NCBI GenBank assembly: GCA_903813345.2
Contig: CAIIXF020000004.1
Span: forward strand, 30,817,986 to 30,881,985
DNA: 64,000 nt
DNA from: Owenia fusiformis
Lineage: Eukaryota > Annelida > Polychaeta > Sabellida > Oweniidae
Reading direction: 5' to 3'
Below, in pieces: positions 12,559 to 22,510 of this stretch. The notes below the pieces were generated by a model. The model did no database searches, was not told where the DNA came from, and saw nothing but the letters and a program-made list of their open reading frames with translations. The translations under genes were made by a program, and so were the position numbers. Within the stretch, counting starts at the first letter, position 1. Each line of letters begins with the position of its first letter.

Positions 12559-12793
12559 ACCTTGCTCCTTTCTGTCGTATTAATAAAGCAAAAATAACAT
12601 ATCACGGTGGGATACGAACCACTCGCCTGGGATTTGGTTATTCACTAACACCATAGGCGTTCACCTATTCTGGATACAACTGACGAGTTGTATCTAAGTG
12701 GAGTCAAAAGCGAAGATCATTCTAAATTGACGCTCGGTATAAATATATGATACTTTTATCATCTCACACAGGTGAACGTTAGCCTCATGGCTA
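12559..12793 (-). mobile_element. tRNA-related SINE-like repeat, copy 2
   Basis: This is the inverted counterpart of 5849-6085 and nearly the same length. On the minus strand it reads from the hairpin CTAGCCATGAGGCTAACG, through ACAACTCGTCAGTTGTATCC and GAACGCCTATGGTGTTAGTG, to the B-box-like GAGTGGTTCGTATCCCACC, ending in AGAAAGGAGCAAGGT. In this copy the hairpin end adjoins TGAATGCAC and the CACTATATAAAA-type sequence that follows. Confidence 0.5.
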
Positions 12794-13100
12794 GCGTGCA
12801 TTCACTATATAAAATAGAGAATATTGCTTTGTTATAAGCAGTGTCTATTTGTAAGAATCTCTTGTAATCAGCAGTAATCAGCAAAAATACTCAGCACATA
12901 TAAACAGAGACAATACAGAGACAATACTCGCTGCATATATGGAACACTCTGTATATTCAGGTATTGCTCCCCTTTATTTGTAGAACAGCACATATAAGCA
13001 CTGATTATATGTGAAGTTAAGAATACTCAAATATATGCAAACGCAATACTCTGTAACTGTGCAATATATTCACACATTATAATTGCTTCTTTCTGATTAT
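12794..13100. repeat. CACTATATAAAA / ATATGCAG repeat fragment
   Basis: It starts TTCACTATATAAAATAGAGA and contains ATATTGCTT, CTGCATATATGGAACAC and CAGCACATATAA words. Read in reverse complement, 22500-22640 has the same order (CACTGTATAAAA, GAATATTGCTT, CTGCATATATGGAACAC). The two are diverged copies of one AT-rich repeat family. Confidence 0.5.
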
Positions 13101-13221
13101 ATTAAGCTATTTCTAAGTTGCACTGCTCATTTTATAATTGAGCATACAAACATAAAACAGACTATTTGTGCGTATTTTTCTTTTAAGCATGATAAAACAA
13201 TACAACTAAAGAATGTAAGTA

Positions 13222-13791
13222 CCCCGGGGGGTTCACTATATAAAACCTTGACGGGGATCCTCGGCGCATGTGGGGTACCTTTTTCAACGTTTGGTATGGC
13301 AATGGACCCATTTTTTAGGATTTGGTATGGGAATGCCTGGAAATTTCTGACTTCTGAGGTATGGCAATGGTCGGACTTTTGCTCTTCTGGTATGAGAATG
13401 GTCGTTGTAGATACGTTACCTAACATTCGTGGTATGGCATTGGTCCAGTAGTTGCAAATTTGTATGTCATTGATCCTATATTTCATTTACTTTGAATTAA
13501 GGTATGGCATTGGTCCCATATTTGGACATTTGGTATGGCATTGGTCCTACATTTTGACATTTGGTATGGCATTGGTCCCATAATTGGGCATTTGGTATGG
13601 CATTGGTCCTATATATGGACATTTGGTATGGCATTGGTCCTATATTTGGACATTTGGTATGGCCTTTGGGCGTTATTTTGGTTGGTATGGGAACATATTG
13701 AAATTTGACAGATTGGTATGGGAACATATTGATATTTGAGGCTTCAGCCCAGGACCCCCGTCGAGTTTTATATACAGTGAACCCCCCGGGG
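13222..13791. mobile_element. hAT-like MITE filled with a 31-bp minisatellite
   Basis: Termini are inverted: the left reads CCCCGGGGGGTTCACTATAT and the right, in reverse complement, reads CCCCGGGGGGTTCACTGTAT. The similarity continues through AAAAC and GACGGGG for about 42 bp in all. Both sides carry the direct repeat GTAAGTAC (13215-13222 and 13791-13798), which overlaps the palindromic tip and fits the 8-bp target duplication of hAT elements. The interior is about 13 units of a roughly 31-bp repeat beginning GGTATGGCATTGGTCC. Five central units are regular and the outer ones diverged. There is no transposase; small open frames on both strands are by-products of the repeat. Confidence 0.8.
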
Positions 13792-13799
13792 TAAGTACC

Positions 13800-16700
13800 G
13801 TCCGTAGTTCTTAATGAATATGACTTTACCTGTGTATAATAAGCAACTAGATGGATTTTGAAATGATCTATTTTTACTATAATTATGATTATGATTTTGG
13901 ACAACTTTACAGTCGCGCCAGAAAAGAGAGATCTTCCTTGTAGTTATCAAAAGTTGCTAATACAAATAGCTTGTGCAAACACGTGTTTTGTATGGTTATC
14001 CCCCCCCCCCCGACCGAAAGCTGGCTACACCGCTGAACTTATTATCTCTACTCAATGCAACCTAATTCTTCCTGAGACGGTATTAAATCTTGGATTATGC
14101 ATGGGAATTCAATTTTTTACTTTTTCAAATCGCCGCTTTAATTGTTTCCAATTCCTCATGATCAAAGCAAATGGAAGTCTAGACTTTTTTGGTCATGTTT
14201 TCGATTTCAATTATAATCCACACATCAATTCAAAATCATAAAATATAAACCCGTGGAGCAACGTCCAACAGCTTTTAATCCGCTTAATAAGTTATCAAAA
14301 CACATTCTTGCCTTTGAATTAAAGCCCATGTTAAATTTCTCCCGGTAAAGTCGGTATTTAAAAAAAAATTATGACAGGTAATGGAATCGAAAGAAGATTT
14401 TATAGTGTTTATGTTTCAATCAGTGTTGATTTCATTGTCTTATATAACTCATTTACATGAGTTTTCTATTCCCGATGCTTGGTCATAGTTTGCCCGGATA
14501 GTTTGTTTATAATAAATTGATTTAAGTTTAAATGGAAAATAAAGATAGTATTCCAATTTGAATTTTACAAACTGGGTATCAAAAAGCCGGCTTTTTAACT
14601 TCAGTTTGAAACTGGCTTTTTTAATGCTGCTTTTTCAGAACTATAGGTTGTAAATGCGGTTGCCTTCGTGTACATTTCTATGTTTCGGTGCAGTTTTGTG
14701 AAACAAAATGTCATTTTTTGATAATTTGACAATATGAGAATGAAGAGACAAAACCCGGGAATTAACAGTTATACAGGCTACATTCCGTCTCATTATCTAT
14801 GTCGTGATCATTCTAACATAATTCCCATACCTGTTTACAGCTGGGTGTAGGTTCGCATGGGCGTAGCCAAGGCGGGGGGGGGTGACACGTGCGCTTGCAT
14901 TCCCCACCCTCTCAATAAGAAAAAGCAATTTTGCAAAATATTAAAAACATTGACGTCGACATCCAAAAGTTCCGGGGGTAAACGCCGTTCCGGGCCTCGC
15001 TTCGTTCGCATTTAGGCAAACCCAAGAAATCTCACCCCCTGAACAATTGCTGACTCTGCCCTTGTTCAAATAGTGATTATACATAAGGTTATAAGGTTAG
15101 CCATTTTGTGAAATCAAATGAGATAACCTTGACACTAAAATCTATATTCTACATGATCTTTGCATGAAATATCAATTGCGTTTAAAATGAACTTTTTTGA
15201 AAGTATGTGAGCCCCCCCCCAGGCAAAAGCTGACAACGAGCCTGTAATATGATGAATTGCCTCAGTCTCTTCTCAATTGTGTAATAAGATATTAGGGGAC
15301 ATACATTATTCAGGTGACTTTACTGAGTTAAACTTGCAAACAATATATTTCACAATACATGTTTTCTGTAATGCATTTTATCAGAGATAGCCTTGTTTCC
15401 ATTTCGAATTGGATCTTGCTTTGTTTCTCATTTCCAAATATATTCACGAAATTTGAAAGATTCGGTATGCTCAATTGATTATTTGATAATAAAGATAAAG
15501 AAACGGGCACATTTATTGCAACTGTTTCATTTGACAGATCAATTAATAAGTTTTGTGCATGGTAGAGCAAACTAACAAAAAATACCTTTTGACATGCCAG
15601 AGCAATATACAAAACTTTAATCCCTTATTATTCAATTCTTGCAAATGAGTTAAGTTCTCACTAATATTAATCCGTTTGTTATAGTTATTATATGGATTAA
15701 TTTCTACAGCCGGTGGTTCTAATTTCCGCATAAAAATTATTTTGCAAGGTAAGTTTACATGTATGTAACGATTGTATAGTCCCCGTGCTACATTGTATAA
15801 TTAAATTTCTGTTAAATTCAGAAATTAACCGATTATCTCTGAAGGAATACAAAAGGTAGTTCAACATTTTTAAGAATATAACAAGGCGGGCATGGATACC
15901 ACGGGGGGGAGGGGACTTAGCTAGATTATAATCAGATGTTTGTATTGTTCACTTCTAAGGATGTTATTTTAGCAAGTAATGCAATCAGACGGCTTATGTT
16001 CAATGGTGTTACTTATAATTAGTGCTGGGATGATTTTTAAATCCATGGGAAAGTAATATCTGAGATCAAGGCATTTGTTGAAATAAAATATTGAGATTTT
16101 AATGATTATTATTGAGACTTTAATGATTTGCTTAAATCATGGTAAATGGCTTTTGAAACATTTGATTGCAACAGATATTTCAGTTTGGAACAAAATACTC
16201 AACCGGGCCGATGAATTGCAGCAAATGTGACCTAGGCATTAGCGAGGAAAATACATTTGACCCAATAATTCCTTGCTGAATCCCTATATAGATAAGATAT
16301 ATATCAAGGCCTACACAAATATTAAATAAGGGTTCCAACAAACACTTTATCAGTAATCTTAACAACTAAATAAGCCATTTATCTGATTAAAGTATGTCTA
16401 TCAATTTCTTGATTGCAGATTATTAAAGAGATATTATGTCGGGAGGGGGTCCAAGATTAATACAATTCTTAAATCACCAAAATGTCATTCAGATTTAATT
16501 CTATGAATAAGCTTATTATTTGAAATTAAAACTGAATACATAAAAAGTGAATTATTAGTTTGTATTTTGAATGCCAAGAATGAAAGGGTAATTCTATACA
16601 AATCACGAATGCTTCTCCAAACATCCGGCAACAATTGTGCAATTGTGTCAGGTAATTAGCACTGTTTATGTTTAGATTACTTATTAGAGATGTCAAATCA

Positions 16701-16929
16701 TTGGTTCATCAATATGTGGCATTATGATTGTTCAATATAGCAGCAAAATGTTGCAGAATTTAGTCTTTCATGTTTTAACAATATCTATTGTTATTGAATA
16801 ACTGAAGATTAGGGAAGGGTGGATATTGAGCAAGCTGCATGTCTCCGAGCTATTGTGCACAAGTAATGGTCGTACGTGACACGCACAAAGGTGGTTGACA
16901 TTTTACTTTGCTTTGCTTGCTCTACGAGT
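13800..16929. other. gene-free stretch with poly(C)/poly(G) repeat ends
   Basis: Three segments look like ends of one small dispersed family: 13999-14040 (C run, then GAAAGCTGGCTACACCGCTG), 14851-14885 (CATGGGCGTAGCCAAGGCG, then a G run) and 15208-15243 (C run, then CAAAAGCTGACAACGAGCCT). They match the ends of the compact MITE at 49195-49355. A perfect palindrome AAAAAGCCGGCTTTTT lies near 14582-14597. No gene is recognised. Confidence 0.45.
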
Positions 16930-16939
16930 AGTCAATAAA

Positions 16940-16946
16940 TATAAAG
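16940..16946 (+). promoter_or_regulatory. candidate TATA box
   Basis: TATAAAG, with the pyrimidine-rich TCTACAC start-site-like sequence about 30 bp downstream. It stands 78 bp before the candidate start codon at 17024. Confidence 0.4.
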
Positions 16947-17023
16947 CCATATGGTGAGAATGTCTACACATTGGCGCAATTTAGCCAGACAGTCGTTTGC
17001 TCCACGCCAGACCCTGGAACACG

Positions 17024-17035
17024 ATGAAGCCTCTC
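17024..17035 (+). CDS. candidate first coding exon (MKPL-) of an unidentified host gene
   Basis: ATG AAG CCT CTC is followed at once by the consensus 5' splice site GTAAGTG (17036-17042). It is preceded by a short leader and a TATA box at the right distance, the usual look of a first exon of a small secreted metazoan protein. The next exon is not proven. One acceptor, TTTTCAG ending at 17306, would continue the frame for 24 codons to a stop at 17379-17381, giving a 28-residue product without known similarity. Alternatively the gene continues past the LINE, which would then be an antisense intron insertion. This is seen signals plus inference; no family is claimed. Confidence 0.3.
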
Positions 17036-17668
17036 GTAAGTGAAAGTTTAGCTTACTTTTATTTCTCTTTTTATTTCTCTTAATGGATAGACGATTGAGT
17101 TTTGATATAAGTAGGTTCGATGAATAAAAAACACAATAAAGTCACTTGGCAAATTGTTGTAAATATAAGACTTGGCATTGATCTTGATAATTTAATTAAT
17201 TAATTGTCTTGGAAGGTCCATCATACTGTATGGCTGAACAGTATGCTATAAACTGGTGTCTTTGTATCATTGATTAAAATACACAGGAGTGTCTATGTAT
17301 TTTCAGAGCAGTGTCTCCAGAGCAGTGTATTTGTGTGCAGTGACAGATTTCTCGCAAAAAAAGAAATCATGTGATAGCTGAATTTACATAGATATTGAGA
17401 AACTTGTAGAAGAAAGGAGTTTGAATGGGGAAAGCAGAAATTTTTTTTTTTTTTTAATTTTTATATTTCCTTTATTTCATAATACATCATACAAACAGAT
17501 ACAGGGCCTACGCCGAAGCATTATTGGCCCTGTTGAAGTAGTTACAATATAAGTTAAAATAGGTCATAATGTAAAAATGATAGATATAAAACATATTTAT
17601 GAACATGAAAATAATCTTGAAAACATGAAGACAGGTCAGAGATATATGTATAAATAATGAATATTGGA

Positions 17669-20600
17669 CTATTTAATTTCCTTGACAATAGAGTGTAAAA
17701 ACTCGGCTGTTAATTCAATAGCCTTTTTATTTGTAATTGTGTCAAGAGAAGGATCTGCAAAAAGTAGAAAGTCTACCCTGTCCTCCTGTTTTCTATTATT
17801 AAAAGAGTTTAAATTAAAGGATGGCAGTCCCCCTAGTTCTCTGTGAAAATTGAGTCTTTGAGTGTTAAAAAGAGGGCAATGGAGCAATAGGTGTTTGGTT
17901 GATTCAGTAGAGTGACCACATTTACATTTGGCATTTGGAATATTTTTGAAGTTATGTGTAAAAAGATGCTGCCTAAAAATGAGATCACATCTCGTTTTAT
18001 TTAAGACAATTTCTTTATCTCTGGATAGGTTTAATCTTGGGGTTGTGAATTCTTTCTTTTTCCCATTCAAAAATGTTCTAATTTTATACTTAAATGAGTT
18101 GCGTGAGTTTGCTTGTTTCAGTTCATCAGGTAAATTATCCCATAATTTAATACTGGATAAAGCTGTAAACTTTCTAAGTTTAGCAGATGCTTTGAATGGG
18201 ATCTTAAAATCATTGCTACGACGAAGTCTTTGGTGGGTTACCTGATTCTTATACTGTTCAAAAACATTTGAAACATATGAAGGCATCTTATAATTATTTA
18301 CAAAATCAAACATAAAAACTAGTTTTTTTTCTTTTCTTCGATTGGATAAAGATCTCCATCCAAGACATGCCATCACCTTCTCAGAGTTTGACCCTTGGAT
18401 GCAACCACTTACAATAAGACCCGCTCTATATTGGACTCTATCTAAACTTGCTAAGAGGTTTAGATTTGCGCTGTCAAAAATAATATTGCCATATTCGAGA
18501 TGTGGGAGAATGAATGCCATGTAAATTGTCTGTAAGTGTTTTGATCTTACTGAAAATTTGAGTGCTTTTAATGGATTTAACATTTTATTACACCTAGTAA
18601 TCACTGAGTTAATGTGTTCTTCAAAGCTAAGGTGTTTGTCTAAAATGATGCCTAAATGTTTATGGCTATTTACAAGAGGTATTTGCTCATTATTCATTGT
18701 TACTGGAATTTGTTTCTTAACTTTTCGTGTGTGTTTAGATTGAAAGATAACCTCCTTACTCTTAGATGCCTTAAATTTGAGTTTCCATTTAGTGGACCAA
18801 TTAGCCATTTCATTGATATCTGATTGAATTTTTTGATTTGTTGTTTCAACTGATTCATTCTTTGGTACTGTCAAGAAGATCGAACTATCATCAGCATATA
18901 AGAAAAGTTTACAATTATGAACTGAGTCTGCTAAGTCATTAATATATAACAAAAATAATAGGGGGCCAAGAATTGATCCTTGGGGAACCCCACTATTTAT
19001 TTCATAGGATCTGGAGTCTCGATTTTGAAGATTTTGAGGAATATTTACACCAGTTTCAGCATTACATGAAATGTCTGAATAAGTATCATTGATCCTTACT
19101 TTTAATTTCCTATCTGTTAGATATGAGGTCAATAACTCTATAATATTGTTGCCTAATCCATAAGATTTCATCTTATGGAGTAACAAAAAATGTGGGACTG
19201 CGTCAAATGCACCTTCCACGTCTAAAAATATTCCACGGGTTGCTAGGTTAGAGTCAAAATTATCGGCTAACATATTAACAATAGAAAATAGTTGCTTCTG
19301 TGTATTATGGCCTGGTAAGAACCCGGACTGATTTTCATAAATGAGGTTCTTCGAGGAAACATGGTCAAAAATTGCTGTATAAATTATTCGTTCAAAAAGC
19401 TTTGAGAGATTATTGAGGAGGCAGATTGGTCTGTAGTTGGATGGGTCTGTTTTTGAATTTTTATTCTTATATATAGGAACAATTATACCCAGTTTCCAGC
19501 AATCAGGAAATGTATTTGTCTCCAAGAAAATAGTAAATAATTTAACTAGTTCAACATCGATAGAGTCAGCCACAAGTTTCAACATTTTGTTAGTGATATT
19601 ATCTTCTCCACCTTTTTTAGATGAATTAAGGTTCCGTAAGTTATCATTTATATTTTTTCGAGAAATATTTATGTAAGTCAAAGATTCATTTGTTTTCATA
19701 GGACAGGGCGGCAATGACTTATCAATTATATTATGGTGGAACTTAGTCATGAACTTATTTAAAAAAGCATTTGCTTTTCCAAGGTCATCATCAATAATTA
19801 TATCATTTATCTCAAGAAGAGGAATGCCTGTTGAAAACTTGGTTCCTATAAGTTTCTTTATAATTGTCCAGTAGTTTAGGCCATTTGCTGCTTCTTCATC
19901 CAAGTTATTACAAAGTTTATCTTGATAGTTGTTCTTTGAGTCAGTAATTAATTTGGTAAGATATTCGTTTTGCTTTTTAAATTGGTTGATGTTTAAGTCA
20001 TTGCTGTCCTTTTTCATTTTTTTGTACAATTTATCTTTTTTATTGAGAGCTGACTTGATATCCTTGTTGAACCAGGGCATATCACTAGTTTTCAAGGTTG
20101 TAACTTTGCTTGGTATATGGGATTCAAATATATGAAAAAGTGCAGTAGTAAAATCTGATGTAATTTTGTTAACATCATCTTGTAGGTAAATACTGTTCCA
20201 ATCGAAATCCTTAACCGCCTGATTCAGGTTGATTGCATTTGCCTCGCTATAAAGCCACAATCTCTTAGTAACCACATTTTGTTTGTTTGGTAGTGAGACA
20301 TCAAGTGATGCTAAAGTCGAACAGTGATCAGTTCCACCAATAGGTGGTTTAACTTCAGTTTTCAAAATTCGGCCGGGAAAATTTGAAAAAATTAAATCTA
20401 GACAGGATTTAGATTGTGTAGTAATTCTTGTGGGTTCTTCTATAAACTGAGTAAGTGAGTTATTCACACAAATGTCATAAAGCAAGTTACCAACGTTACT
20501 ATTTACATCATCTGGCCACCATTTTTTACTTCTAGCATTAAAATCCCCCCCAAAAACTATAAGGTCAGAGTTTCTCTTTAAAACATTTTCAATATTGGCA

Positions 20601-21142
20601 TTGAGATTGAACATGTATTGGTCTCTAGTGGCAGCCAGTTGAGAAGGAGATCTATAGAAGAGACCATACAAAAATGACTTATTCTGTACTTTAACTTCAA
20701 GCCAAATGCAATCATTCAATCCGACATTAAGGTCGTTGCGAACTTTAAAACTTAAGGATTCATGTATATAAACCAACAGTCCTCGACCAGATGTGTTGTA
20801 CAAGTTCAAATCTAGGGTGTGGTAACCATCAATGTTGTAGTCAGAAGTATTGATATTAGTACCAACTTCACTCAGACCAGCAATATGAATATTTTCCTCT
20901 TTCAAATAGAGTTTGAGGCAATCAAAACGTGCGTTATTGTCTGCGGCAATACTATTGATATTTGAAAATAAAACATTAATATAGTCTTTGGGACCTGGAT
21001 TCTGTTCAATATCATTTGATAATGAAAGCAGAAGTCTAATGATATTAGGATTTGCAAAATTACCTATAGTAAATAGCCCTGGTACCATTACTAAGATAGA
21101 GCTGGCTACTGCAAACATGAGTATGATGTTTCTAGGGGACAT
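17669..21142 (-). CDS. LINE polyprotein: signal-like leader, 2A motif, AP endonuclease, reverse transcriptase
   Basis: Mediates target-primed reverse transcription of its own RNA. Numbering is from the Met at 21140-21142, chosen for its ACCATG context and because it is the first in-frame ATG after a 60-codon upstream frame ends at 21159; the same frame is open back to 21535. Residues 6-24 are hydrophobic (IILMFAVASSILVMVPGLF). Residues 44-51 are DIEQNPGP, a 2A-like skipping site. APE-type endonuclease covers about 54-290, with SEV (E92), GGDFNAR (D200, N202) and GTDH (D272, H273). RT covers about 510-790, with NYRPICLL, FLDVEGAFD (D641), SGVPQGSILGP and FLYADD (D751, D752). A C-terminal Cys/His motif C-x-C-x8-H-x4-C starts at C1073. 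Total 1157 residues, 1107 after skipping. All catalytic signatures are present and no stop interrupts the frame. No separate ORF1 for a nucleic-acid chaperone is seen. Confidence 0.9.
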   Translation of the reverse strand: MSPRNIILMFAVASSILVMVPGLFTIGNFANPNIIRLLLSLSNDIEQNPGPKDYINVLFSNINSIAADNNARFDCLKLYLKEENIHIAGLSEVGTNINTSDYNIDGYHTLDLNLYNTSGRGLLVYIHESLSFKVRNDLNVGLNDCIWLEVKVQNKSFLYGLFYRSPSQLAATRDQYMFNLNANIENVLKRNSDLIVFGGDFNARSKKWWPDDVNSNVGNLLYDICVNNSLTQFIEEPTRITTQSKSCLDLIFSNFPGRILKTEVKPPIGGTDHCSTLASLDVSLPNKQNVVTKRLWLYSEANAINLNQAVKDFDWNSIYLQDDVNKITSDFTTALFHIFESHIPSKVTTLKTSDMPWFNKDIKSALNKKDKLYKKMKKDSNDLNINQFKKQNEYLTKLITDSKNNYQDKLCNNLDEEAANGLNYWTIIKKLIGTKFSTGIPLLEINDIIIDDDLGKANAFLNKFMTKFHHNIIDKSLPPCPMKTNESLTYINISRKNINDNLRNLNSSKKGGEDNITNKMLKLVADSIDVELVKLFTIFLETNTFPDCWKLGIIVPIYKNKNSKTDPSNYRPICLLNNLSKLFERIIYTAIFDHVSSKNLIYENQSGFLPGHNTQKQLFSIVNMLADNFDSNLATRGIFLDVEGAFDAVPHFLLLHKMKSYGLGNNIIELLTSYLTDRKLKVRINDTYSDISCNAETGVNIPQNLQNRDSRSYEINSGVPQGSILGPLLFLLYINDLADSVHNCKLFLYADDSSIFLTVPKNESVETTNQKIQSDINEMANWSTKWKLKFKASKSKEVIFQSKHTRKVKKQIPVTMNNEQIPLVNSHKHLGIILDKHLSFEEHINSVITRCNKMLNPLKALKFSVRSKHLQTIYMAFILPHLEYGNIIFDSANLNLLASLDRVQYRAGLIVSGCIQGSNSEKVMACLGWRSLSNRRKEKKLVFMFDFVNNYKMPSYVSNVFEQYKNQVTHQRLRRSNDFKIPFKASAKLRKFTALSSIKLWDNLPDELKQANSRNSFKYKIRTFLNGKKKEFTTPRLNLSRDKEIVLNKTRCDLIFRQHLFTHNFKNIPNAKCKCGHSTESTKHLLLHCPLFNTQRLNFHRELGGLPSFNLNSFNNRKQEDRVDFLLFADPSLDTITNKKAIELTAEFLHSIVKEIK
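20990..21013 (-). other. 2A-like ribosome-skipping motif
   Basis: Encodes DIEQNPGP, matching the D-(V/I)-E-x-N-P-G/P core. The upstream residues IIRLLLSLSN provide the usual leucine-rich helix. Separation would fall between Gly50 and Pro51, releasing a roughly 50-residue leader from the endonuclease-RT part. The motif class is established for LINEs of several marine invertebrates; activity of this copy is inferred. Confidence 0.85.
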
Positions 21143-21158
21143 GGTAAATCTAGTATGT

Positions 21159-21341
21159 TTACGAGTAATAGACATGATAGAAATTGCTAATAAAAGTGCA
21201 GTCAGGTAGTGAAGAGTTAAAATGGATATTATTAACATTACAAATATCCATTTGAGATATGTGATAACTATTACCATACTGAGTACAACAACCAAACTCA
21301 ACAAACAGTAGTATGAATAGTGAAAATTCCCAGCAACACAT
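21159..21341 (-). other. upstream open frame in the LINE leader
   Basis: A 60-codon frame starts at the first ATG after the proposed 5' end of the element and stops 16 nt before the Met at 21142, overlapping the earlier in-frame ATGs at 21277, 21238 and 21175. If translated, it would steer reinitiating ribosomes to the 21142 start. The peptide itself has no recognised family. Confidence 0.3.
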
Positions 21342-21435
21342 ATACCTTGCAAACTGTAATTAGTTGAACTTTTTGGTTGGGAAAACCCAAATCTATTCGA
21401 AAAAGCACCTATTCTCCCCCTCCAAGTGCAGAAAT

Positions 21436-22179
21436 CGGTATCGTACGAGAATGTGCTACCGAAAGACAGACCATATCTAACTACAAAAACACAGTTTTCT
21501 AGATCAAGCAATATGCATACATTGATTTGGAGCATAATTAGTTCGCACCATTTTAAAGATAGAAATATAATGTTACATCATGTACAATGCAATGTAAATA
21601 TATTTGTTTAGCAGTATACAGGATTGGCCAAAACATAATAATCCTATCTATATCCATCAAAATGTTTCATCATATTTTTTTAGTATTGAACATCATGTCA
21701 TTGTTTTTGAAAATGATTTTAAATACACATCTAAAGAAATTTAAAATAAAGTATAAAAAACGTTAAAGCTGTTTATGTGCACTTTTTTCTAACTTGTGTT
21801 AACGTGTATATTCAGTTTTAACTCCCGTTTATGCCTGGGTTGATGCCCAATTCACAAAACAGCGTCTACCAGTCCTCCTAAATAAGCAAAAATATGCATA
21901 TTTTGTGCTGCATATGATCATAAAGCAATGTCAAATATACCGATCTTGGCTCCATATATGCTAATGTAGTTAGTTTATATTCTTGTGCATGTCTCAATAT
22001 AATCACATGCTGCATATCACTTATCTCAAAATATGCAGGAATACTCATGAAAAATGGCGTATATGCAGATCATATGCAAATATAACCAGTGTTAATTTCT
22101 ATATATATCTAGTATACTCAACTGCTTATATTTGTCTATCCCAAATAAGCAGGTATATGCAGTTTCTGCGCTGCATATA
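21436..22179. repeat. AT-rich spacer grading into ATATGCA-rich repeat
   Basis: From about 21880 the sequence is dominated by ATATGCAG, AATATAAGC and ATATATGC words, a degenerate outer part of the 105-bp array that follows. 21436-21880 shows nothing recognisable. Confidence 0.4.
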
Positions 22180-22510
22180 ATCACAAGTAAACAGCAAATA
22201 TGCAAAGTATGTCTGAATATAAGCAAATATACTCAGTGACAGTACCCGTATATTCAGTCAGTATTCTCTGTGGATGTTTGTTATATGCAAATGTACGCAG
22301 CAAATATGCAAGTATTGCTGAATATAAGCAGTTGTAATAAGTGACAATACGCGTATATGCAGTCAGTATTCTCTGTGTATGTTAGTTATATGCAAATGTA
22401 CGCAGCAAATATGCAAGTTATGTCTGAATATAAGCAGTTGTAATTAGTGACAATACGCGTATATGCAGTCAGTATTCTCTGTGTATGTTTGTTATATGCA
22501 GCTGCATATA
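22180..22510 (+). repeat. 105-bp tandem repeat, about three units
   Basis: The block CGTATATGCAGTCAGTATTC recurs with starts near 22245, 22350 and 22456, a period of 105-106 bp. Each is followed by TCTGTGTATG, TATATGCAAATGTACGCAGC and TCTGAATATAAGCAG. The last units are nearly identical and the first is more diverged. Confidence 0.75.

Larger units (their letters stand above)
17434..21435 (-). mobile_element. full-length non-LTR retrotransposon (LINE, CR1/L2 broad group) with 2A leader
   Basis: On the minus strand the element runs from a 5' leader through one long open frame (17669-21142), a 3' UTR of about 213 bp, an AATAAA signal (17471-17476) and a 15-nt poly(A) tail (17441-17455 as T on the + strand). 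The 8-mer GCAGAAAT occurs at 17434-17441 next to the tail and again at 21428-21435, a candidate short target-site duplication that would make the element about 4.0 kb and full length. The open frame is intact, so the insertion is young or recently active. Endonuclease and RT motifs place it in the APE-type CR1/L2/Crack/Daphne assemblage; the exact clade needs a tree. Confidence 0.75.

Noticed and set aside
13083-13904. Overlapping frames of 119-135 codons on both strands
   Set aside because: They read the 31-bp minisatellite inside the MITE at 13222-13791 and show only its periodic peptide.
17664-21209. Plus-strand frames antisense to the LINE
   Set aside because: Shadows of the long minus-strand coding region without own signatures.
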